Source of the DNA: Natronocalculus amylovorans
GTDB lineage: Archaea > Halobacteriota > Halobacteria > Halobacteriales > Haloferacaceae
DNA: 64,000 bases
Assembly: GCF_023638035.1 (NCBI RefSeq)
Contig: NZ_JAKRVX010000002.1
Location: forward strand, 637,288 to 701,287
Direction of reading: 5' to 3'
The translations under genes were made by a program, and so were the position numbers. Below the pieces are notes generated by a model. That model worked only from the letters and a program-made list of their open reading frames with translations, was not told the DNA's origin and did not search any database. Below are positions 26,357-34,541 of the stretch, piece by piece; position 1 is the stretch's first letter, and each line of letters begins with the position of its first letter.

Positions 26357-27694
26357 TCAAACCATTGAAGTTAAATCGCTTACGTAACGCGTCTCAACAA
26401 ATATAATTACGTGATCACCGGCCCGTAATCTTGTATCACCACGGGGAGTCACAAACGATCGGTCCCGAGTAATCGCACCAATAACAAGCTGGAAACCGAG
26501 CTCAGAAACGAGTTCACTGATTGGCCGATCTATGAGTTCGCTATCCGCAGTTAGTTCAAGTTCAACAACCTCTGCTTGGTCGTTCTCCAGCACTGCAATA
26601 TTCTCCGCAACCGTTTCATAACTGAATTTGATGATCTCTTCGGCAGTCACTTTTCGTGGGTTGATTGCGACATCAATCCCAATCTCTTCAAAGAGTGTCA
26701 CATAGTCCCCGCTATCGACGATTGAAATAACACGCTGAGCGCCAACACGTTTTGCTAGCACGGAGGCAAGCAGGTTCTTTTCATCGGATTCGAGAGCTGA
26801 AACAACGATATCGGCTTCATCAACATGTTCACGCGAAAGAAATTCAGTATCTGTAGCGTCGTGCTGCATTACCATCGTATGGGGAAGCTTTTCTGCAATC
26901 CAGCGAGCACGATCGCGATCTTGTTCAATAAGTCTCGGCTTGAAGTTCCGTTCCTCGAGAAGGCGGGCGGTCTGATAGCCAACTGGACTGCCACCAATGA
27001 TAACAATCTCATCTGCGGAATCAGGTGTTGCATCCGGAGCAATATCCATCGCAAACGATTGAACACTCTCTGGACTACCGATGACAACAGCACGGTCTGC
27101 GGATTCAATAACTGTCTCTCCGGTCGGGAGAATCATTTCACCATGTCTAAATAAAGCTGCGAATGTAAGCGAGTCAAACCGGTCTGCCTCAGCAACCGTT
27201 TGACCTGCAACTGGACTATCGTGTCCAATCTCAAACTCTGCCATCTGGACAAGCCCACCGGCAAATGGGTCCACGTCGATCGCAGATGGAAGTCCAACAA
27301 CACGAACGACATTTTCTGCAGTGAGCAGATCAGTACAGACAATAAAGTCGGCACCGAACGCGTTCTCTGTTCGCTTCCATGTGTGAAGATACTCGACACT
27401 TTTTGTCCGAGCAATCGTGAACGGGTCGCCGATCGTTTTTGCAGTTCCACATGCAACAAGATTTGTTTGATCGTTATCCGTGCTCGCAATGAACAGATCA
27501 GCATTATCAACCCGAGCCTCCTCAAGCGCTGACAGTGTAGTCCCATCGCCAACAAATGCCAACACATCAAGGTCATATTTGAGAGACTCCACGCGGTCAT
27601 CATCAACATCAACCACGACGACATCGTGGTCCGCTGCAAGACTGGCTGCGATCGTTGTTCCAACCTCGCCAGCACCAACAATGACCACATACAT
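26357..27694 (-). CDS. trkA: Trk potassium transport regulator TrkA (two RCK units)
   Basis: 445 residues with two tandem RCK_N-RCK_C units. The first opens with VIVGAGEVGTTIAASLA and the second with VIIGGSPVGYQTARLL near residue 228. Each is followed by acidic residues that bind the ribose of NAD(H), and each carries a TrkA_C part. It binds NAD and ATP on the cytoplasmic face and gates TrkH. The gene lies immediately upstream of trkH in the same direction and 35 bases downstream of the DUF7119-like gene. Confidence 0.96.
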   Translation of the reverse strand: MYVVIVGAGEVGTTIAASLAADHDVVVVDVDDDRVESLKYDLDVLAFVGDGTTLSALEEARVDNADLFIASTDNDQTNLVACGTAKTIGDPFTIARTKSVEYLHTWKRTENAFGADFIVCTDLLTAENVVRVVGLPSAIDVDPFAGGLVQMAEFEIGHDSPVAGQTVAEADRFDSLTFAALFRHGEMILPTGETVIESADRAVVIGSPESVQSFAMDIAPDATPDSADEIVIIGGSPVGYQTARLLEERNFKPRLIEQDRDRARWIAEKLPHTMVMQHDATDTEFLSREHVDEADIVVSALESDEKNLLASVLAKRVGAQRVISIVDSGDYVTLFEEIGIDVAINPRKVTAEEIIKFSYETVAENIAVLENDQAEVVELELTADSELIDRPISELVSELGFQLVIGAITRDRSFVTPRGDTRLRAGDHVIIFVETRYVSDLTSMV

Positions 27695-27729
27695 ACACCC
27701 AGCGAGTAGCCCAACAACTAAATTGGTTA

Positions 27730-28398
27730 CTATTGTGCCGTTTTGTCGGCAAAAAATGTCGAAAGTGCCGCTGAGACGATCTCATCAGGCGACTGATTCT
27801 GCATCGAGGCGGCTCGGCGGAGTTCAATATACGTCTCAAGCGGAAGTTGAATCTCAAGCGCACCTGGAATGACGTTGTAGGCTCGAAGCGCATCTTCGAC
27901 CGGCGTCCCATCATTAACATCGCTTGCAATCGATCGGACATCGCGAACCGTCAGGTCGCCATCTAATACAGCCCATGCGATCGCATAGCGAGCTTCACCG
28001 GGGACACGAGCAATATGTTTTGCCGCAGTAGGGGCGATATGCCCACGAGCAACGTGTCGGCGGATCGCCTGCGGGAGATCGTGAACACGGGCCCATTTTC
28101 TGATGAACGAGACGGAGACGTCACCTCCTGCACGCTCGGCTGCAGCCTTATATGAGCCAACACCACGAACCAGCGCCGCGCACGCTGCTGCGCCACGAAG
28201 CATGATTACATTATCGTCTGCGCCAACTGTGTTCTCAGAGAACTGTCGGACAACCTTGGCTGCTTCAGCCACACTTTCGGGGTCGTCAGGATCGAACCCG
28301 ATCGCTTCGGCGGCACGCTCACCCGTGATTTCGGGGTCGGCACGAACAACAGGGGCGCCAACTGGCGATCGACGATTCGATGCAGGCTCCTCAGTCAT
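27730..28398 (-). CDS. ParB-like/DUF7119-like helix-turn-helix protein
   Basis: 222 residues from MTEEPASNRRSP. The middle third (DVSVSFIRKWARVHDLPQAI, then RRHVARGHIAPTAAKHIARV) looks like the helix-turn-helix part of ParB/KorB-type proteins. The C-terminus (IQLPLETYIELRRAASMQNQ) looks like a ribbon-helix-helix-like module. I see no ParB N-terminal nuclease or CTPase motif. The family number DUF7119 is recalled, not checked. Its place upstream of trkA and trkH on the same strand raises the possibility of regulating potassium uptake, which is inference. Confidence 0.72.
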   Translation of the reverse strand: MTEEPASNRRSPVGAPVVRADPEITGERAAEAIGFDPDDPESVAEAAKVVRQFSENTVGADDNVIMLRGAAACAALVRGVGSYKAAAERAGGDVSVSFIRKWARVHDLPQAIRRHVARGHIAPTAAKHIARVPGEARYAIAWAVLDGDLTVRDVRSIASDVNDGTPVEDALRAYNVIPGALEIQLPLETYIELRRAASMQNQSPDEIVSAALSTFFADKTAQ

Positions 28399-28461
28399 GG
28401 TTCCAATATTCGTGTGATGGGTCAAAAGCCCAGTGTACTGTGGCAGTCTTCGCGGTGTGTG

Positions 28462-28695
28462 TCACAGTGAATCCTCACGCTGCGCGGAAAGATGCTCCCA
28501 AACTTCAGTGCATCCAGCACCGTCGGAGAGGCCTGCAAGATGTTCGGTATCGTCTGTCTCGGCGTCAGCGTCAGCGTCAGCGTCTTCATCAGTCGAATCA
28601 GCTTCAGCGTCGAGTTCGGTTTTTTTGTCGTTTTCATATGATTCCTTGTTTGTCTCGTCGCCAGCACCGTCTGTATGGTGGGTTAGCTTACTCAT
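28462..28695 (-). CDS. Small acidic haloarchaeal protein, unknown
   Basis: 77 residues from MSKLTHHTDGAGDE. The centre is a low-complexity run of Asp, Ala and Glu (DEDADADADAETDD), encoded by repeated GCGTCA units on the plus strand at about 28560-28590. The end is LAGLSDGAGCTEVWEHLSAQ, which looks like the conserved part. The start is supported by GGAGGTG four bases upstream of ATG. The gene overlaps the end of a 30-codon frame read in the same direction, so the two may be coupled or may once have been one gene. Confidence 0.6.
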   Translation of the reverse strand: MSKLTHHTDGAGDETNKESYENDKKTELDAEADSTDEDADADADAETDDTEHLAGLSDGAGCTEVWEHLSAQREDSL

Positions 28696-28780
28696 CAGCC
28701 ACCTCCTCGGATCGATCGTACAGTTCAGGTGCAACGTCTGCAGAGGTATGTTGAATAACAGATTTGGACGGTAGTGTCAT
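28688..28780 (-). CDS. Candidate 30-residue small protein, coupled to the next gene
   Basis: An ATG at 28780 opens a 30-codon frame beginning MTLPSKSVIQHTSADVAPEL and ending in VADE with a stop at 28688-28690. That stop overlaps the start of the 77-residue acidic gene by eight bases (ATGAGTAA). Composition and codon use look like a haloarchaeal protein. It is either a genuine small protein translated with its neighbour, or the N-terminal part of a longer protein split by a frameshift. The 216 bases up to 28996 show no further gene. Confidence 0.4.
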   Translation of the reverse strand: MTLPSKSVIQHTSADVAPELYDRSEEVADE

Positions 28781-28996
28781 CAAAACCCTATTTTATGGCT
28801 GAAGGGATAACCCCGTTCGAAGTTGTAACACATACCTGTGATTCTGGATACCGGATGATGTTGCAGCTAGCTTGGAGGCGGCTAAACGGCAGAATCCGGG
28901 GACAGCAGAGAGATCAGTTAGCTATGCCCGTCACCAACAGAGTCAGCCGTTGCAGTATGGCGAGACTACAGGGTCGAGCATCCCATACCGTAGTGT

Positions 28997-29305
28997 ATGA
29001 GCGTTGCAGTTCGAATCCTCGATGATGGGGCGTGGCTCTCGGTTAACGATGAACGGCAGGTGAGCGTGAGTGAGCTCTGGCGGCTTAATGCGCCCGAATT
29101 TTGTCAGTGTGAGCAGACGGACTTTCTTGCAGAGGGGTTTTTATCAGCCCGATCGAGCGGTCGAACGGTGACGGTCGAAACCTATGGACAGTGCATCGCG
29201 TGTGGGAGCAGTGGAACGGTTGGACACGTCCCTGTCGGAGAAATTATACACGGTGAATTCTACGGGTACGACCGTGAGGGCGATGTGTTAACGCCGGTTG
29301 CGTGA
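28997..29305 (+). CDS. Small cysteine-containing haloarchaeal protein, unknown
   Basis: 102 residues beginning MSVAVRILDDGAWLSVND. Four cysteines in two pairs (PEFCQCEQTDF and GQCIACGSSG) probably bind zinc or an iron-sulphur cluster. No transmembrane segment is present. It is read 80 bases upstream of the siroheme nitrite/sulfite reductase in the same direction, so an accessory role in that pathway is possible but unproven. I do not recognise a named family with confidence. Confidence 0.7.
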   Translation: MSVAVRILDDGAWLSVNDERQVSVSELWRLNAPEFCQCEQTDFLAEGFLSARSSGRTVTVETYGQCIACGSSGTVGHVPVGEIIHGEFYGYDREGDVLTPVA

Positions 29306-29385
29306 TATACTGAGACAGAACCGGCAACATCATCCTTGTTTTCGAAGCACCGGGAAGGGTTGACGCGGTAGTTGTCCGTTTACGT

Positions 29386-31173
29386 ATGGCAGGTAGAACG
29401 ATAGATATGCCAACTGACGTGGAGCGATGGAAATCAGAGGTGTACGGAAACGAGATCCGTGAGCACCTCTATCGGTTTGCCGAAACCGGGTGGGGTTCGA
29501 TCCCTGATGATGAACGGGACGAGTGGTTTGAACGATTTAAATGGTGGGGACTGTACCACCAGCGGAACGGTCAAGAAAGCTACTTTATGATGCGGATTGG
29601 GACGCCAAACGGCGTCCTTGAGCCAGGACAAACAAAAGTCATTGCAGACGTGGCAAACAAGTATGCAACTGGGCCGGTCGAAAACCCGGAGTTTGGAAAC
29701 GCATACGTCGATTGGACAACCCGACAGTCAATCCAGCTGCATTGGATCAAACTTGAAGACATTCCTGATATTTTTGAGACGTTAGAGGCGAACGGTCTCT
29801 CAACGCAACAGGCCTGTGGTGACTCATGGCGAAACATTGTCGGCAATCCGATGGCCGGGAAAGCGCCGGAGTTTGTTGATGCGCTGCCTGTGATTCATGA
29901 ACTGAACGATCGGTTCAAAGGCAATGATGACCACTCGAACCTGCCACGAAAATGGAAAGTGTCCGTGACTGGGTCTGCAGACGGCTCCGGACAAGGAGAT
30001 ATCAACGACCTTGCGCTTGAGCCTGCATACAAGCAGATTAACCGGAAAGAGGTTCGTGGATTCAATATTCGTGTTGGAGGTGGACTCGCACGAAACGAAC
30101 CACGGCTTGCGCGTGATATTGATGTGTTCGTTGAGCCATCGGAGGCAGCAGACGTTGCAGCAGGTATCTCTGCACTGTTCCGTGAGCATGGTGACAGAGA
30201 AAACCGGTACAACGCACGCATCAAATTCCTTGTTGATGAGTGGGGGCCGGAGAAACTACGGCGCGTCTTGCAGGAGGAGTTTGTTGACTTCGAGTTGAAA
30301 TCAGCGGGAACGGATCTCCGAGATGAGTACACCTACAATGCTGGTGGAGAACATGGCGATCTGATCGGCGTCCACGAGCAACGCGATGGGAAGTATTACC
30401 TCGGACTCAATGTGCTTGTTGGGCGGATGGGTGCGGATGACACTGCCGAGCTTGCACGTCTTGCAGATACCTACGGCTCCGGGAGTGTCCGAGTGACACA
30501 ACGACAGAATGTCATTATCGCCGATGTCCCAGAATCAAAGCTAGATGCCCTGCTTGCGGAGGATCTACTTGAACACTACTCGCCGAACCCGCATCCGTTT
30601 ATGCGTGGCTCTGTCGCCTGTACGGGGACCGAGTTCTGTTCGCTGTCGATCGTCGAAACAAAGAACCGGCAGGTGCGGTTTGCACGATGGCTCAAAGAGA
30701 ACGTGGCGCTTCCGGACGGCGTTGAAGAGTTCCACATCCACCTTTCAGGCTGTACGGCATCATGTGCACAGCCACAGATCGCAGATATCTCACTGCGAGG
30801 GATGAAAACACGAAAGAACGGCGAAGCAGTCGAGGCGCTCGACATTGGTCTTGGCGGTGGACTCGGAGAGAACCCACAGTTCGCTTCATGGGTCGGTCAG
30901 CGCGTCCCTGTTGATGAAGTTCCTGGCGCGGTCAAGAACCTGCTTGCTACGTTCGAGGACCATCGGGATGGGAATGAAACATTCCGTGAGTTCATCGCAC
31001 GCCACGACGAAGAGGAGCTTGAAGCATTCATCGAACCGGAGGAAACGAGCTACGAGGACCCATTCATGCACAATACCAAACTCACATGGTACCCATATGC
31101 CGAAGATGATTCCATGGATGCAAGCCCAGCACCGGCACATCCTGACGGGACGCCAATTGCAAGCGACGACTAA
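29386..31173 (+). CDS. nirA: Ferredoxin-dependent nitrite/sulfite reductase (siroheme, [4Fe-4S])
   Basis: 595 residues with the two-repeat layout of assimilatory nitrite and sulfite reductases: ferrodoxin-like half-domains (residues about 65-140 and 335-400) alternate with siroheme domains. The cluster/siroheme cysteines fit the C-x5-C and C-x3-C pattern: CTGTEFC (Cys412, Cys418) and CTASC (Cys456, Cys460). It reduces nitrite or sulfite by six electrons. No nitrate reductase, transporter or sulphur-assimilation gene lies beside it, so the substrate is undecided. The extreme C-terminus is an acidic, Pro-rich tail. Starts at 29386 or 29407 are both plausible. Confidence 0.92.
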   Translation: MAGRTIDMPTDVERWKSEVYGNEIREHLYRFAETGWGSIPDDERDEWFERFKWWGLYHQRNGQESYFMMRIGTPNGVLEPGQTKVIADVANKYATGPVENPEFGNAYVDWTTRQSIQLHWIKLEDIPDIFETLEANGLSTQQACGDSWRNIVGNPMAGKAPEFVDALPVIHELNDRFKGNDDHSNLPRKWKVSVTGSADGSGQGDINDLALEPAYKQINRKEVRGFNIRVGGGLARNEPRLARDIDVFVEPSEAADVAAGISALFREHGDRENRYNARIKFLVDEWGPEKLRRVLQEEFVDFELKSAGTDLRDEYTYNAGGEHGDLIGVHEQRDGKYYLGLNVLVGRMGADDTAELARLADTYGSGSVRVTQRQNVIIADVPESKLDALLAEDLLEHYSPNPHPFMRGSVACTGTEFCSLSIVETKNRQVRFARWLKENVALPDGVEEFHIHLSGCTASCAQPQIADISLRGMKTRKNGEAVEALDIGLGGGLGENPQFASWVGQRVPVDEVPGAVKNLLATFEDHRDGNETFREFIARHDEEELEAFIEPEETSYEDPFMHNTKLTWYPYAEDDSMDASPAPAHPDGTPIASDD

Positions 31174-31241
31174 TCGGCACAAAATTGCGTGCGTGTTCTG
31201 TGAGGAACACGTGACAACCCGTATTTTGTACGTATTTCAAA

Positions 31242-31320
31242 TTTGTCAGTGGTAATGACAAACACAAACATACAGAACCCATTCGTCACTGTTTGTCACG
31301 ACAAGCAACCTACCGACAAA
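31242..31320. promoter_or_regulatory. Cluster of TTTGTCA/TGACAAA motifs between the reductase and EamA genes
   Basis: The 296-base gap at 31174-31469 holds a perfect inverted repeat TTTGTCA-N7-TGACAAA (31242-31262), a second smaller one TTGTC-AC-GACAA (31293-31304) and another GACAAA at 31315-31320. A TATA-like TTTAAACAAAA follows at about 31323. A 76-codon frame covers much of this stretch and overlaps the next start by ATGA, but it does not look like a protein. The repeats suggest an operator controlling the EamA gene. Confidence 0.4.
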
Positions 31321-31469
31321 CATTTAAACAAAAATATCCGACTATTGTATGAGGAGTTAAACGTGAGGTTACGTTATCCAAACGCATGTCATCGAATCGT
31401 TCATCAGATCCCCGGTTTCGAGCGCCGTAATACAGCACGGGCTATGGCGCAGAAACCGGGGGTCAACCG

Positions 31470-32426
31470 ATGAGAATCGGTTCAACCCTCTCGTTGTTCG
31501 TGATCGCGTCGATCGGCCTCGGAACCTCGTTCGTCGGGATCGAAACCGGATTGGCCGCGGTGCCGCCGGTGTTGTTTGCCGCGTTCAGATTTGACTTTGC
31601 AGCGGTGCTCCTGTTGGGCTTTGTGGCATACAGATACGAAATCTGGACACCACAGTCGCGAAATGACGTGTTTGCGATCGTTGCAAGCGGTGTCTTCGTT
31701 GTTGCAATCAACAACGGGCTGCTCTTTGTTGGCCAGCAGTACACGACCAGCGGTGCTGCAGCAGTCACCTACGGACTGTTGCCTGTGATTTCACCGCTCT
31801 TTGCGTTCCTGCTGCTGAGCGATCGAGTCTCTGCGATCGATTTTGGTGGCATCTTGGTAGGCCTTGTTGGTGTACTGATCCTTGTCTCGCCAACACCAGG
31901 CTCGCTTGGTGACAGTACCTACGGCCAGTCGTTGATTGCGATCGCCGCACTCAGCATTGCATTGGGAAGTGTCGCCACAAAGCGATTCAAGCCAACGCTT
32001 GCAATGCTACCACTGTCAGCGTGGGCGATGGCGCTTGGTGCAGTATTGTTGCACATAACAAGTGTTGCGATCGGTGAGACAACGTCCATTGCGTGGACAC
32101 CGGAGACACTCACAGCGGTGGTCTACGTTGGTATTCCAGGGACAGCGGTTGCATACGGTGCGTACTTCCTCCTGATTGCACAAGCAGGACCGGTGCATGC
32201 CAACCTTGTCGCGTACACTGTCCCAGCGGTGGCAACCGTGAGTGGCTGGCTTGTGCTCGGAGAGGTACTCTCAGCAACGACAGTCATTGGATTCTTCATA
32301 ATCCTTGCAGGGTTCGTTGTCATACAGCGATCGGCTGTGCGTGAGCTACGTGACAACTACCGTAGACCACCAGGATATGAGGAAACAGCCACCACAGATC
32401 GCACCGAGTTTGTCACAGACGACTGA
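31470..32426 (+). CDS. EamA/DMT-superfamily transporter
   Basis: 318 residues with ten hydrophobic segments arranged as two EamA repeats (about 5-135 and 150-285) and an acidic cytoplasmic C-terminal tail. Motifs such as PPVLFAAFRFDFAAVLLLG in repeat one and ALSIALGSVATKRF in repeat two are typical of drug/metabolite exporters. The cargo (amino acids, nucleobases or others) cannot be inferred. The upstream gap holds inverted repeats that could be a regulatory site. Confidence 0.92.
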   Translation: MRIGSTLSLFVIASIGLGTSFVGIETGLAAVPPVLFAAFRFDFAAVLLLGFVAYRYEIWTPQSRNDVFAIVASGVFVVAINNGLLFVGQQYTTSGAAAVTYGLLPVISPLFAFLLLSDRVSAIDFGGILVGLVGVLILVSPTPGSLGDSTYGQSLIAIAALSIALGSVATKRFKPTLAMLPLSAWAMALGAVLLHITSVAIGETTSIAWTPETLTAVVYVGIPGTAVAYGAYFLLIAQAGPVHANLVAYTVPAVATVSGWLVLGEVLSATTVIGFFIILAGFVVIQRSAVRELRDNYRRPPGYEETATTDRTEFVTDD

Positions 32427-32477
32427 AACTGTTGACGCGAGCGACACCCATTTTTGACTTGGAGTTCGATCCTCTGT

Positions 32478-32762
32478 ATGCCAGATCGACTGCTTCGAGT
32501 AAACGCCTACACAACATTTGACCTGCTGGATGGAGAAGCCGTTGGACATGACTTTTCCGAGAGTGCACTTGCTGTCCTCAATGTAACTGCGCCTCGAAAA
32601 AATCCGGATCATGTGAAACTTGAGTTCGAATTGGACAATACACAACTTGAGCAGCTCCCAGCACACGCCGATCGTGTACGACTCTCCGCAGCTGAAGCTC
32701 GGACACTTGCGGCCGAGTTAGAAAAATATGCAACACGTGTTGACGAAGCCACAGAGGAGTAG
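32478..32762 (+). CDS. DUF6360-like small haloarchaeal protein
   Basis: 94 residues starting MPDRLLRVNAYTTFDLLDGE, the characteristic N-terminus of a haloarchaeal family that I recall as DUF6360. The core continues ALAVLNVTAPRKNPDHVKLE, then EQLPAHADRVRLS and a helical end. It is soluble, with no metal motif and no known function. ATG at 32478 is preferred over the frame start at 32454 because of this match. It is followed after 63 bases by a methyltransferase gene on the same strand. Confidence 0.78.
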   Translation: MPDRLLRVNAYTTFDLLDGEAVGHDFSESALAVLNVTAPRKNPDHVKLEFELDNTQLEQLPAHADRVRLSAAEARTLAAELEKYATRVDEATEE

Positions 32763-32825
32763 CCGCCAGAGTATGTGATACAAGCGTGCAATCGAACTAT
32801 ACGATTCCGGAGAGTGCGTTGTGTA

Positions 32826-33614
32826 ATGACTGATTCGTGGGATCCACAGCTCTACGACGGGGCGCACGCATTTGTCCATGAGTACGGCGAGGATGTATTG
32901 GAACTGCTTGCACCACAGACTGGTGAGCAAATTATTGATCTTGGCTGTGGAACCGGCCATTTAGCCGCCGCAATTGCAGACAATGGTGTAGATGTGACTG
33001 GCATCGATGCAGACCAAGAGATGATACACGAGGCTCGAAACACCTATCCACAGCAGACATTCATTCACGCGACTGCACAGCGCCTCTCTGCGATCGAGAC
33101 ACTCCCAGAAACGGTCGACGCCGTGTTCACGAATGCAGCGCTCCATTGGATCCCGGAAACGGATCAGCAGCTGGTGGCAGACAGTGTGTTTGAACGACTT
33201 CGAGCAGGTGGGCGATTTGTTGGGGAGTTTGGTGGCTACAGAAATGTGCATGCGATCGAGTCTGCACTCAAAGCGGAACTAACGGCTCGCGGACACCAGT
33301 TTGAGAATCCGTGGTACTTCCCGTCGATCGGGACCTACAGCCAGCTTCTCGAAGCGGCAGGGTTTGAAATCCGATATATGCGGCTGTTCGATCGGCCAAC
33401 TGAACTCGAAGACGGTCCGAAAGGATTGCGAAACTGGCTCGAAATGTTCACCGATTCGTTTTTTAAATATGTTGAGCCGGCAGAGCGGGATTCGCTCTGT
33501 TCGGCAGTTGAAGCACGACTCAGGGGGCAACTATACGACACAAACAGCAACACATGGACCGCAGATTATCGGCGGCTTCGGTTTGTTGCTGTCGTCCCGG
33601 AGCACAGACCGTAA
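32826..33614 (+). CDS. Class I SAM-dependent methyltransferase, Tam-like
   Basis: 262 residues from MTDSWDPQLYDGAHAFVHEY. A Rossmann-fold methyltransferase with the SAM-binding motif IIDLGCGTGHLAAAIA, the acidic GIDADQEM of motif II and the motif IV region AVFTNAALHWIPETD. That last motif resembles trans-aconitate 2-methyltransferase and its relatives. A link with aconitate metabolism is conceivable, since aconitase is encoded elsewhere in the window, but the substrate is unknown. Its stop codon directly abuts that of the convergent membrane protein gene. Confidence 0.87.
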   Translation: MTDSWDPQLYDGAHAFVHEYGEDVLELLAPQTGEQIIDLGCGTGHLAAAIADNGVDVTGIDADQEMIHEARNTYPQQTFIHATAQRLSAIETLPETVDAVFTNAALHWIPETDQQLVADSVFERLRAGGRFVGEFGGYRNVHAIESALKAELTARGHQFENPWYFPSIGTYSQLLEAAGFEIRYMRLFDRPTELEDGPKGLRNWLEMFTDSFFKYVEPAERDSLCSAVEARLRGQLYDTNSNTWTADYRRLRFVAVVPEHRP

Positions 33615-34403
33615 TTATCGGCCGATTGCGGCCATCAGTTCATCGCCACGCTCTGCGATCGCAATGAACAAAATAGCCCACAAGACAACAACAAAACCAA
33701 GAACAACACCAAGGCTGGATCCCTGTTCTACACCCGGATACACGATCGATCCGACACCGATTACGAGCATGAAGAATGCAGCTGCATATGCAGGGAACCG
33801 CCAGCCGGTGCCACGGAAGCTCGCATGGATTGAGAGCGCGCCAACTGCCAGCGCAGCAGTAGCCATAAAGAGGTAGTGTTCGAAACCAGCGTGTGCATCA
33901 GTGAGACTGAGCTGAGAAAGCAGCTGATTCGTTGCAAAGGCGATCGCACCCACTGTCGTGACGGCTGCCATCGCAGCCATTCGTCGATCAAGCGTCTCAA
34001 CAGACGGCAGTTGTGAACGACCTGCTGGGTGAACGATTGCCATGACAGTAAGCAGTCCGAGGAGAATAATGAACACTGGAGAGAAGCCGGATCCAATGGT
34101 GAATACGATACTAAAAAGTCCCCAAATAATGAGTGAGCTATGAAGTGCACCAACGCGTTTTGCGGGCTGGACTGCTTGGGCAACAACACCCAAAAGCAAC
34201 AGACCAAACACGCTCCCGAGAACAAAATGGTGGAGTTCGTGTGTCGGATAGATATAGCCGCCAAGAATAATACCGGTCCAAAACAGCATTGGCTCGGAGA
34301 ATGCAGGGACAGAGAGAGCTAAAAACCCAACGCCTGCGAGGGCAAAGACAGGGAGTTTGAGACTCCTAATCGAAAGGTTTGTGAGAGCGGTACGAGTGCT
34401 CAT
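33615..34403 (-). CDS. Polytopic membrane protein, unknown
   Basis: 262 residues with about eight hydrophobic helices spread over the whole length and only short loops. A His-rich THELHHF near residue 58 is the only notable polar motif and could bind a metal or haem. The loop around residues 125-140 (PAGRSQLPSVETLDRRMAAM) is the largest hydrophilic part. I recognise no family. Its promoter must lie in the 138-base AT-rich gap at 34404-34541, which otherwise appears empty. Confidence 0.72.
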   Translation of the reverse strand: MSTRTALTNLSIRSLKLPVFALAGVGFLALSVPAFSEPMLFWTGIILGGYIYPTHELHHFVLGSVFGLLLLGVVAQAVQPAKRVGALHSSLIIWGLFSIVFTIGSGFSPVFIILLGLLTVMAIVHPAGRSQLPSVETLDRRMAAMAAVTTVGAIAFATNQLLSQLSLTDAHAGFEHYLFMATAALAVGALSIHASFRGTGWRFPAYAAAFFMLVIGVGSIVYPGVEQGSSLGVVLGFVVVLWAILFIAIAERGDELMAAIGR

Positions 34404-34541
34404 CGGTTGGCCTCACTCTTGAACGCAATTGTGCAATCATTTGACGGGCCGAATGGAGTTTTTTGGATACTAACCATGATTCTCAGCCGAACGATGATGG
34501 GAGTGTATAAAATACTATATAATTCAGTGAAACTGATATTT

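Noticed and set aside
28560..28600. GCGTCA tandem repeats as a possible satellite or regulatory array
   Set aside because: They encode the Asp-Ala-Asp-Ala run of a small acidic protein, so the repeat is explained by the coding sequence.
28774..29025. 83-codon plus-strand frame overlapping the start of the Cys-containing small gene
   Set aside because: Basic, Met- and Arg-rich product without similarity that I can see. It crosses the likely promoter region of the next gene.
29000..29030. GTTCGAATCCTC, resembling the T arm of a tRNA
   Set aside because: It is inside the start of a protein gene, and no acceptor stem or anticodon arm can be drawn around it.
31243..31473. 76-codon frame overlapping the EamA start by ATGA
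   Set aside because: The ATGA overlap is tempting, but the translated product has no haloarchaeal acidic bias and the region contains TATA-like and inverted-repeat elements, so it is more likely regulatory DNA.
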